From a gamma proteobacterium symbiont of Ctena orbiculata (GTDB taxonomy: Bacteria; Pseudomonadota; Gammaproteobacteria; Chromatiales; Chromatiaceae), in the NCBI GenBank assembly GCA_003058525.1, contig QBVD01000066.1, forward strand, positions 1 through 36,969: a stretch of DNA of 36,969 bases. Reading direction: 5' to 3'. The number at the start of each line of letters is the position of its first letter. Positions within the stretch are counted from its first letter, which is position 1. This document shows, piece by piece, positions 1 through 6,974 of this stretch. The notes under the pieces were generated by a model. The model saw only the letters and a list, made by a program, of their open reading frames with translations. It made no database searches and had not been told where the DNA came from. A program made the translations under genes and the position numbers.

Positions 1-51
1 TAATCGTAATATCTCTCTTAATTGTCGCATCGATAGTCTCTTCGTTGGCAT
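1..51 (-). CDS. istA: IS21-family transposase IstA, N-terminal fragment cut by window edge
   Basis: The minus strand opens with ATG at 51 and reads MPTKRLSMRQLREILRL before the window ends. This matches the characteristic N-terminus of one IstA subgroup (MPTKRLSMR.LREILRL), where IstA is the DDE transposase of IS21-type elements that works with the ATPase IstB. A GGGA ribosome-binding site lies about seven bases upstream. IS21-type terminal repeats follow immediately on the right, supporting the call. Only 17 codons are visible, so whether the gene is intact cannot be judged. Confidence 0.72.
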   Translation of the reverse strand, partial: MPTKRLSMRQLREILRL

Positions 52-112
52 CACCGTTCCCGATAGGCAAAATCGGTTAGGTTAGCAGTGGAAAATCAAT
101 GCGTGGGATGGG

Positions 113-247
113 ATTCTGGCATCGTGAACGGTGATTCTGGAAACAACGCAAAAGCGTTCATGATCAACCAGAATGAGTGTTCACGATGAATCAGAATAGG
201 TGTTCATGATCGTTCAGAATCAGTGTTCACGTTCGGCCAGAATATGC
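113..247. repeat. IS21-type terminal repeats, two inverted groups
   Basis: Units of the form GTTCAYGATNNNYCAGAAT recur with a 23-bp period on the plus strand at 156-178, 179-201, 202-224 and 225-243. One full and one half unit in the opposite orientation lie at 113-140, next to istA. The two groups meet at a small dyad AACGC-AAAA-GCGTT (145-158). Multiple short terminal repeats are a hallmark of IS21-family ends. The left group fits the end of the istA element. The right group faces away from it, as if belonging to a second element end, but no IS body follows; the MITE-like element begins at the last unit. Confidence 0.65.
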
Positions 248-382
248 ACTTTAGACGAATTTCAGAATTCTCGTCATTCCGGCGCAGGCCGGAATCCAGG
301 AATACCGTACCATCAAGCATTCCGGATTCCGGCCTGCGCCGGGATGACGGTGGTTCTTGGCTTTAAGTATGCGCCATTCTGG
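237..382 (+). mobile_element. MITE-like palindromic element, copy 1
   Basis: This is a 146-bp element with ends CCAGAAT and ATTCTGG and a long imperfect internal palindrome built from CGTCATTCCGGCGCAGGCC and its complement. The same element occurs inverted at 19923-20069; the cores are nearly identical and the ends differ slightly. It has no coding capacity of its own. No clear target duplication is visible here, and its left end merges with the last IS21-type repeat unit, so the exact boundary is uncertain. The CGTCATTCC...GGAATGACG type of palindrome is widespread in proteobacterial intergenic DNA. Confidence 0.65.
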
Positions 383-414
383 TCAGCTCCCTTTTTCATT
401 GATAGAGTTGATAA

Positions 415-612
415 CAGCAGAAGGATGAGTACTTTATTAATGTTGAAGCTCATGGCAGTGTTGACCTCATTTCCAAGGGAACCCATGAAAGATCTGTCAA
501 TAATAAAGACGAAATTTACGCTAGAATTTTAGAAGGATTGGCAACTATCACTCAGCAAACAGATCCAGGCGGCACACTCATCTTTACCACCCCACATGTT
601 CGGCTGACATAA
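415..612 (+). pseudogene. Remnant of an unknown gene lacking its 5' end
   Basis: After a TAA at 412-414 this frame is open for 65 codons, has protein-like composition (FINVEAHGSVDLISKGTHER near the start, FTTPHVRLT at the end) and stops at 610-612. It has no ATG, GTG or TTG start near its beginning. It ends 17 bases before the next gene, as an operon partner would. The MITE-like element and IS repeats lie just upstream, so the likely explanation is that the 5' part was lost or displaced by mobile DNA. I do not recognise the family. Confidence 0.45.
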
Positions 613-629
613 AGCGTCATGAGGCAATC

Positions 630-968
630 GTGGAATATCGCGTCAGAGCAAAATTCGTACTCAATAAACTTCCGGTCTTTTATCAGGTTTTAGTTGACGG
701 AACGATCGCGAACCAAAAACCGGATGGAGCAGAGATCTTGTCATCTATGAAGCAGGCCAAGATCACCGACCCAAACACAATCGAATGGTTTGAAACCTGT
801 TACTGTTCGTCCCCCTTAAAACACGAGCGAGAGACAGTTTATGACAAATACCTGGTAAAGATTGAAACCGACCTCGTGGAGGAACGGGGAGAAATCGAAG
901 GTGATTCATTCTGGTCTTTTTTGGAAAACCATAGTAAGACATATTTTACTACGTCTTATAAACCATAA
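630..968 (+). CDS. Hypothetical protein (112 aa)
   Basis: This is a small soluble protein of unknown function beginning with GTG at 630; a GAGG motif five bases upstream decides the start. It is rich in charged residues (EIEGDSFWSFLENH near the C-terminus) and has one CYC motif in the middle. There is no signal peptide or membrane segment. It follows the gene remnant at 415-612 closely, so the two may once have formed an operon. A terminator-like hairpin follows at 987. Base composition is more AT-rich than in the downstream housekeeping genes, consistent with accessory DNA. Confidence 0.6.
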   Translation: MEYRVRAKFVLNKLPVFYQVLVDGTIANQKPDGAEILSSMKQAKITDPNTIEWFETCYCSSPLKHERETVYDKYLVKIETDLVEERGEIEGDSFWSFLENHSKTYFTTSYKP

Positions 969-986
969 ATACACGAGATCAGTAAC

Positions 987-1008
987 AAGCGATCATCTAT
1001 CGTTTTTT
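987..1008 (+). terminator. Putative Rho-independent terminator
   Basis: A seven-pair stem (AAGCGAT with ATCGTTT, one G-T pair) around a CATCT loop runs into TTTTTTG. It sits 18 bases after the stop of the preceding small gene. The stem is weak. Confidence 0.45.
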
Positions 1009-1108
1009 GTTTGCCCCCGACTCCTTTAATACCAAAACGTTAAGGTGCACGGATATATTCGCACCATAATGATAATATCCAGCATAAATCTCCCTCAACC
1101 CGGAAAAG

Positions 1109-1483
1109 ATGGCAATGCAAATAATATTAGTGCGACTGAGTTACTGGATTGCGGCACTAGCTGATTTTGCAATCGCAATTCTGACATGGATGCCGGAAAG
1201 AATGGGCGTAGACGAAATCGTTTATCCGGGTGGTCTTGCGTCCGTTATTGCATTTTCATGGGGTGTGATGTTGCTGATAGCCGATAGAAAGCCTCTTGAG
1301 CGAAAATGGATTCTGATTCCAACAATACTTGTCGTAGCGTTAATCGCGGCAATTAGAACGAAATTCGCACTGGACGGGGCAATCGAATTCAGTTTCCCCC
1401 TGCTTCTTTTTGCAATTACTCTGATTATCCTTATGGCGTATAGCTATTACTACGCAACTAAAATGCAAATGAGCAAGAACTAA
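1109..1483 (+). CDS. Small membrane protein, unknown function
   Basis: The 124-residue protein has four hydrophobic stretches (about residues 8-26, 43-58, 67-84 and 94-113) and a short charged C-terminus ending KMQMSKN, so it should be an inner-membrane protein. No catalytic motif is visible. The start could be ATG 1109 or ATG 1115; a GGAAAAG sequence just upstream fits the second slightly better. It stands alone between the small unknown gene and the YdjM-like gene, on the same strand. I do not recognise a family. Confidence 0.6.
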   Translation: MAMQIILVRLSYWIAALADFAIAILTWMPERMGVDEIVYPGGLASVIAFSWGVMLLIADRKPLERKWILIPTILVVALIAAIRTKFALDGAIEFSFPLLLFAITLIILMAYSYYYATKMQMSKN

Positions 1484-1506
1484 AAGGGAGCGGCGTGTGA
1501 ACGGCT

Positions 1507-1525
1507 GAAGAGACGGAATCTCTTC
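1507..1525. other. Stem-loop between genes
   Basis: GAAGAGA and TCTCTTC form a perfect seven-pair stem around CGGAA, 24 bases after the preceding stop. It lacks a T-run, so it is not a standard terminator; it could protect the 3' end of the upstream transcript. Confidence 0.35.
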
Positions 1526-1600
1526 GATTGCGGAGTCTCCGATTCTCAGACACAATCCGTTTCCTACCCGTTTATATTCCTCTTCGTGGAGTAATCGCGT

Positions 1601-2620
1601 ATGGATCCGTTCACTCAGATATTGCTCGGTGCGGCCGTCGGCCACGCGACGCTGGGTGCACGTGTCGGTCGCAAGGCACTCTTCTGGGGGGGCGTATTCG
1701 GCGGGATGCCCGATCTCGACGTGGTCATACCCCACGCGGACGCGGTGGCGGCCGTAACCAACCACCGCGGCTTCAGCCACTCCCTGGTCACGCACACCAT
1801 CATCGCGCCGATCCTGGGTGCCGGGCTCGCACGCCTGCATGCGAGAGATGGTGCGTCAATCGCTCGCTGGACCCTGCTCGTGTGGCTCGCGCTCGCAACA
1901 CACGCCTTGCTCGATGCGACCACAATCTACGGCACACAGCTCTTCTGGCCGAGCACGGGGCCGCCGGTCGGGCTCGGCAGCATCTTTATTATCGATCCCC
2001 TGTATACGCTGCTGCTGCTCGTCGGGGTGCTTTGGGCTGCGCTCGCCAGGCGCAAGCCAACCGTCGGACGACGCGCGAATAGGATCGGCCTTGGCCTGAG
2101 TACCGTCTATCTCGCAGGCGCCATCTTCATCCAGGCGCAGGTTCGTGACATCGCCGAGAGTGAACTGGAACGCCAGGGCGCTGCGTACGATCGGCTTATA
2201 GCGACGCCGACACCATTCAATCTGTTGCTCTGGCGCTTCGTCGCTGTGACGCCGCATGGCTACCGGGAAGGCTACTATTCGCTGCTCGACCCGTTGCCCG
2301 AGATCCGATTCGAACAGTATTCAAGCGACGAAAGCCTGCTCTCGTCGGTCGATGATGCGCCCGCAGTGACGCGCCTGCGCTGGTTCACCAAGGGCTTCTA
2401 TCGCGTGCGGGAGATCGACGGTCGAGTGGAGATCACCGATTTACGCATGGGCTTCGAACCGCGCTACATATTCTCCTTCGTTGTCGGTCACCGACAGGAA
2501 GGAGTTATTCGCCCGTTGATCCCGTCCGAACGCGTCCCCGCCGAGCGCCCCGACGCCGAGGCATTGCGGTGGGTGTGGCGGCGAATGCTTGGCGAGACGA
2601 ATCGGGCTGACCCACATTAA
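1601..2620 (+). CDS. YdjM-family membrane-bound metal-dependent hydrolase
   Basis: The 339-residue protein carries the signature of the YdjM/LexA-inducible membrane hydrolase family: an N-terminal DPFTQILLGAAVGHA, a GGMPDLD motif, NHRGFSHSL and THALLDATT, whose His and Asp residues are the likely metal ligands. Several hydrophobic segments in the first 200 residues place it in the inner membrane; the C-terminal 130 residues look soluble. GGAG lies about nine bases upstream of the ATG. Substrate and physiological role are unknown for the family. The gene is visibly more GC-rich than its left neighbours, which suggests a different recent history or simply the boundary of the accessory DNA. Confidence 0.8.
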   Translation: MDPFTQILLGAAVGHATLGARVGRKALFWGGVFGGMPDLDVVIPHADAVAAVTNHRGFSHSLVTHTIIAPILGAGLARLHARDGASIARWTLLVWLALATHALLDATTIYGTQLFWPSTGPPVGLGSIFIIDPLYTLLLLVGVLWAALARRKPTVGRRANRIGLGLSTVYLAGAIFIQAQVRDIAESELERQGAAYDRLIATPTPFNLLLWRFVAVTPHGYREGYYSLLDPLPEIRFEQYSSDESLLSSVDDAPAVTRLRWFTKGFYRVREIDGRVEITDLRMGFEPRYIFSFVVGHRQEGVIRPLIPSERVPAERPDAEALRWVWRRMLGETNRADPH

Positions 2621-2643
2621 ATAAACACTAATTCATTCCAGGC

Positions 2644-2664
2644 ATTGATTGCATGCCAATCAAT
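2644..2664. other. Perfect 8-bp stem-loop downstream of the YdjM-like gene
   Basis: ATTGATTG, loop CATGC, CAATCAAT. It lies 24 bases after the stop codon. No T-run follows on either strand, so terminator function is uncertain. Confidence 0.4.
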
Positions 2665-2765
2665 CTCTATCGTGGGTAGGCAGATTTAAACACCGACATG
2701 AAATCGAATTAACAACCCGCCATCGCCGGATCGCCTTGGCACTACCACAATGAAAGGACTCACGC

Positions 2766-3182
2766 ATGGATATCAAACAAACGCTCGCCCTCACCCTTGT
2801 CTCGATCCTGATACTCAGCACGCCGATTCCCGCCCATGCCAGAAACTGCATCAAGGGTAAGCCCTGCGGCAAAGGATGCATCGCACTCAACAAAACCTGC
2901 CGCATCGGCACAGATCCCAGCGGCAGCGGCAACACATTAAGATACGATCCTGCACTGCAACCGGGCGCCGTCATCCGCCGATCCGTGCTTAAGCTGCCCA
3001 AGGTCTATATCGTTATTGCGGATTCGGTCAACGCAAAGGAGTTACCCCACTCGTCAAATATCACCGGGCGATACAAACAGGGCCAAAGGGTGTTTGTTTA
3101 TGAAACCGAGCACGCCTGGGCGCGGATCTCCAATATGCAACCGGATGAATGGGTAAAGCTGGAGGCTTTGCGATTGAAATAG
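2766..3182 (+). CDS. Small exported Cys-rich protein with SH3-like C-terminus
   Basis: The 138-residue product starts with a clear Sec signal peptide (hydrophobic core about residues 8-22, cleavage after AHA). The mature N-terminus carries a compact cysteine cluster, CIKGKPCGKGC...CR, a motif seen in small exported proteins of unknown role. The C-terminal half (about residues 75-138) resembles a bacterial SH3-like fold, with alternating beta segments ending in WVKLEALRL. AAGGA lies seven bases before the ATG. It converges with the first of the three surface-protein genes, with 25 bases between stops. Function is unknown; wall or metal binding are possibilities only. Confidence 0.65.
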   Translation: MDIKQTLALTLVSILILSTPIPAHARNCIKGKPCGKGCIALNKTCRIGTDPSGSGNTLRYDPALQPGAVIRRSVLKLPKVYIVIADSVNAKELPHSSNITGRYKQGQRVFVYETEHAWARISNMQPDEWVKLEALRLK

Positions 3183-3207
3183 AGTGCCAAAGCTGTGGCA
3201 GTTATCA

Positions 3208-5013
3208 CTAATTACGATTCACGCTGCGAATCAACTCAATCGTCTCACCCAGCTGGGCTGGCCCGACGTCGGCCGACATGGCGGCGAAACCGATGACGGG
3301 GACACCGTCCCAATAGTTATTGACACCACTGCCCAAACCACCCGTGGGTTGGGTCAGGGCTCCGATACTGGAACTACTTTCATAATTACGGTCGTCATCC
3401 GTATAAAATATAAAAGTCGACCAACCAGCCTGAAAACCTGAATCCAAAGTAAGCGCCAGTTCATTCTCGTTGGGTGACCCGAACAAAGCGCTAGAACTAC
3501 CGTTCGTCCTACGGAGGGTATTTACATTGACACTTCGTTGTAAGAACAATTCATGTGGTGGAGGATAAGGATTAAGCGGCGCAAGACCAGGATCACCATG
3601 ACCTAGCGTACCCACGTCTAGCTCATAATCGTAATATATGATACCGGTATAGACATCTCTGCTATCACCCTGACGCAATTCAAACCCGGCATTAATGCAG
3701 TGGTTCCCTGCGCCATCGTGCGGGTAGTCCTGAACCACAGCACCCAACGCGACAAGAGTCACCTCACGGCCGTCATTGACGCCATCATCCAGCTCACCCA
3801 CACAAGCCGTCACGTTTGAATCCAACTGGTTGGTCAACAATCCTCCGTTATAGATACCATGTTTGCGCATTGGAAAGGTCAAGACTACGTCCGTCTCACC
3901 AAAGACACTCTCTTCAACAAAATAGGGCCCTGACACCTTATACGCACTAAGTACGATGGCCATAGGCAGAGGATTGGAACCCATCGGTACCGACGGCTGC
4001 GGCGAGATGTCATGCAACGCACCAGTGTCGTACTCGGTCAAGGGTAGGGTTTCGCCCTTCATGTCATCCCCAAGTGCATTGGTGATGTAGGCCTCCCGGA
4101 CATCTCCCGAAGCCAGGGAGGGCAGACGGTAGTGCACCGGATCATCGGGCAGGTAGTGCTGGGCGACGGTCGTGTATCGGTCAATATGCACGCCCTCCTG
4201 CACGAAGGCCGAACCCGTAGCCACGTTGATCATGATGCCGAAGGCATTAATGCCTCCGCTTGGCGCCACCAGGCCAGCGTTGTGGCTGTGGTCGTAGGGC
4301 CGTGCCGGATCGCCGTTGTCCTGGGCCACTCCGCTACTACCCATGCTGCCTGGCTCAAAGCCGTTGATTGCATTTACACTCGCCGCACCCACCGCCCAGG
4401 CATCCGCCACAACGGAACAGTCCGCCGGTATACCATTGGCATCATGCAACAGGCCGTACATCGTGATGGAGCGATCACCCGCACCGCTGTCGATTATCCC
4501 GTCAGCGACTCCGCCGGCATCGATCTCGGCCTCAAGTCCCCCATCAATGGCCGGTCCGGCGCCATCGGCAATGTCACCCATCTCGATGATCTCCACATAG
4601 CCTTCCGTCAGATCTGCGTCTGTAGTGGCTGTGTAGGGATTTTGAACATCGATGCCGGCCTGCAGCCCGGCCTTGGCGGGATAGGTGCAGCTCTCGTCCT
4701 CGGTAATCAGGTTAGGCAGCCCCGTATCCGGATTCATACGCAGGGTGGCGTTCCAGACATCGGTGGGGGAGAGATAGAGGTTGATATTCAGCAGATCCGC
4801 ACCAATGCGTGAGTCTAGCAGGCGCACCCGCACCGCCTTGTACATACCGCTGGTATTGGTCACCGTGAAGTTGGTGATGAAGTTGTTGTTGACCGTGTAG
4901 TAAGGCAGTAAGGCCACCTGGCCGGTATGATCATAGTTGATATGGGCAGCGGAGGTAATGCTCGCTGCGGCCATGAGCAGCAGGGCTATGAAAGACTTGA
5001 GTCCTTTCAACAT
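3208..5013 (-). CDS. Exported protein of tandem paralog family, copy 1 (distal)
   Basis: The 601-residue protein has a signal peptide (MLKGLKSFIALLLM, cleavage near AHA) and no further membrane segment, so it is exported to the periplasm or surface. The N-terminal part contains GQVALLPYYTVNNN and VRVRLLDSRIGADLLN, typical of an all-beta fold; an Asp/Gly-rich stretch lies at about 150-180. About residues 455-560 differ from the other copies; the C-terminus (PVIGFAAMSADVGPAQLGET) is again shared. AGGAG precedes the ATG. It is the last gene of a three-copy tandem array on this strand, 64 bases from copy 2. I know of no assigned function for the family. Confidence 0.75.
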   Translation of the reverse strand: MLKGLKSFIALLLMAAASITSAAHINYDHTGQVALLPYYTVNNNFITNFTVTNTSGMYKAVRVRLLDSRIGADLLNINLYLSPTDVWNATLRMNPDTGLPNLITEDESCTYPAKAGLQAGIDVQNPYTATTDADLTEGYVEIIEMGDIADGAGPAIDGGLEAEIDAGGVADGIIDSGAGDRSITMYGLLHDANGIPADCSVVADAWAVGAASVNAINGFEPGSMGSSGVAQDNGDPARPYDHSHNAGLVAPSGGINAFGIMINVATGSAFVQEGVHIDRYTTVAQHYLPDDPVHYRLPSLASGDVREAYITNALGDDMKGETLPLTEYDTGALHDISPQPSVPMGSNPLPMAIVLSAYKVSGPYFVEESVFGETDVVLTFPMRKHGIYNGGLLTNQLDSNVTACVGELDDGVNDGREVTLVALGAVVQDYPHDGAGNHCINAGFELRQGDSRDVYTGIIYYDYELDVGTLGHGDPGLAPLNPYPPPHELFLQRSVNVNTLRRTNGSSSALFGSPNENELALTLDSGFQAGWSTFIFYTDDDRNYESSSSIGALTQPTGGLGSGVNNYWDGVPVIGFAAMSADVGPAQLGETIELIRSVNRN

Positions 5014-5077
5014 GGATCTTACTCCTGAATTCTGTTACTCATTAAGCATCGAAAATTGAATAAAGAGTACCCGCTGT

Positions 5078-6892
5078 TCAGTCACGATTCGTTTCCCGAA
5101 TCAATTCAACCGTCTCGCCCAGCTGGGCTGGCCCGACATCGGCTGCCATGGCGGAAAAACCAATCACGGGAACACCTGTCCAGCTGTTATTTACACCGGT
5201 ACCTAAACCACCTACAGGTTCAGTCAAGACGCCCATACTGGGGTTACTTTCATAGATATATGTATTCAAGTAATTGTTTATGTAAAAGATGGAAGTCATC
5301 CATCCAGCCTGAAAACCAGGATCCAGGGTAAACTCAAATTCGTTTTCATTAGGTGAACCGAACAAAGAACTGGTGATACCAGTCGACTTGCGAATTGTAT
5401 TCACATTAACGTTACGTTCTAAAAATAATGCATGTGGAATACCTATTGGACTAACCCCTCCAAAATTATTTTCTCCATGACCTAACGTAGCCACAGCTAC
5501 CTCATAATCGTAATATACGATATTAGTATAAAGATCCCTGTCTTCTCCCTGCTTCAATTCAGTTCCGGCATTTGCGCAGTGGTTACCCGCCCCATCGTGC
5601 GGATAGTCCTGAACCAGCTCCCCTAACGAACCGAGGGTCACCTCCCGGCCATCGTTGACACCGTCATCCAAGGCACCCACACAAGCCATCTCGTTCGGAT
5701 CCAGTTGGTTTGTGAGGGTGCCGCCGTTATAGATCCCATGCTTGCGCATCGGAAAGGTCAACACAATATCTGTCTCTCCAAAGACGTTCTCATCAATAAA
5801 ATAGGGGCCTGATACCGTATCAGCGCTGAGCACCATGGCAATCGGCAATGGATTCGACCCCATCGGCACCGATGGCAGCGGCGAGATGTCATGCAGCGCG
5901 CCGGTGTCGTACTCGGTCAAAGGCAGAGTGTCGCCCTTCATGTCATCCCCAAGTGCATTGGTGATGTAGGCCTCCCGGACATCTCCCGAAGCCAGGGACG
6001 GCAGGCGGTAGTGCACCAGATCATCGGGCAGATAGTGCTGGGCCACTGTTGCATAGCGGTCAATGTGCACCCCCTCCTGCACAAAGGCCGCCCCTGATGC
6101 AATGTTGATCATGATGCCGTAAGCGTTGATACCCCCGCTCGGCGCCACCAGGCCGGCGTTGTGGCTGTGATCGTAGGGCAGGGCCGGATCGCCGTTGTCC
6201 TGGGCCACTCCGCTACTACCCATGCTGCCTGGTTCAAAGCCGTTGATCGTGCTTGCACTCACCGTGCCCGCCGCCCAGGCATCCGCCACTACGGAACAGT
6301 CCGCCGGTATACCATTGGCATCATGCAACAGGCCGTACATCGTGATGGAACGATCACCCGCACCGCTGTCGATTAGCCCGTCAGCGACTCCGCCGGCATC
6401 GATCTCGGCCTCAAGTCCCCCATCAATGGCCGGTCCGGCGCCATCGGCAATGTCACCCATCTCGATGATCTCCACATAGCCTTCCGTCAGATCTGCGTCT
6501 GTAGTGGCTGTGTAGGGATTTTCAAAATCGATGCCGGCTTGCAGGCCGGCCTTGGCGGGATAGGTGCAGCTCTCGTCCTCGGTGATCAGGTTGGGCAGCC
6601 CCGTATCCGGATTCATGCGCAGGGTGGCGTTCCAGACATCGTAGGGGGAGAGGTAGAGGTTGATGTTAAGCAGGTCCGCACCGATGCGGGAGTCGAGCAG
6701 ACGCACCCGCACCGCCTTGTACTTAACGGTGGTATTGGTCACCGTGAAGTTGGTGATGAAATTGTTGTTGACCGTGTAGTAGGGCAGCAGGGCCACCTGG
6801 CCGGTGCGGTCGTGGTTGATATGGACCGCGAAGGTAGTACTCGTTACGGCCATGAGCAGCAGGGTGATAAAAGACTTGAGTCCTTTCAACAT
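5078..6892 (-). CDS. Exported protein of tandem paralog family, copy 2 (middle)
   Basis: The 604-residue protein is organised like its neighbours: signal peptide, conserved beta-rich N-terminal two thirds, a variable segment at about residues 455-565, and the shared C-terminal PVIGFSAMAADVGPAQLGET. It is closest to copy 1: large parts of the two genes are almost identical at DNA level, for instance 6300-6519 against 4421-4640. Conserved cysteines (ESCTYP, PADCSVV, ACVG, NHCANAG) suggest disulfides in an exported fold. A GGGAG site precedes the ATG. The 82-base gap to copy 3 and 64-base gap to copy 1 suggest one transcript. Function is not known. Confidence 0.75.
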   Translation of the reverse strand: MLKGLKSFITLLLMAVTSTTFAVHINHDRTGQVALLPYYTVNNNFITNFTVTNTTVKYKAVRVRLLDSRIGADLLNINLYLSPYDVWNATLRMNPDTGLPNLITEDESCTYPAKAGLQAGIDFENPYTATTDADLTEGYVEIIEMGDIADGAGPAIDGGLEAEIDAGGVADGLIDSGAGDRSITMYGLLHDANGIPADCSVVADAWAAGTVSASTINGFEPGSMGSSGVAQDNGDPALPYDHSHNAGLVAPSGGINAYGIMINIASGAAFVQEGVHIDRYATVAQHYLPDDLVHYRLPSLASGDVREAYITNALGDDMKGDTLPLTEYDTGALHDISPLPSVPMGSNPLPIAMVLSADTVSGPYFIDENVFGETDIVLTFPMRKHGIYNGGTLTNQLDPNEMACVGALDDGVNDGREVTLGSLGELVQDYPHDGAGNHCANAGTELKQGEDRDLYTNIVYYDYEVAVATLGHGENNFGGVSPIGIPHALFLERNVNVNTIRKSTGITSSLFGSPNENEFEFTLDPGFQAGWMTSIFYINNYLNTYIYESNPSMGVLTEPVGGLGTGVNNSWTGVPVIGFSAMAADVGPAQLGETVELIRETNRD

Positions 6893-6974
6893 GAATCTGA
6901 CTCCCTAGTTCTATTATTCATAAAGTGCCGGCTATAGTGATGACGGTACACTGTTCTGTTAAGCATTCTGGTGT

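Noticed and set aside
156-247. Possible CRISPR-like array of 23-bp units
   Set aside because: The units abut without spacers and match IS21-type terminal repeats.
200-532. 110-codon open frame on the plus strand
   Set aside because: It runs through the IS repeats and the MITE-like palindrome, has no ribosome-binding site and overlaps the better protein-like frame at 415-612.
4132-4812. Open frame of 226 codons antisense to surface-protein copy 1
   Set aside because: A similar frame appears in copy 2 only because the genes are nearly identical; it is shadow sequence.
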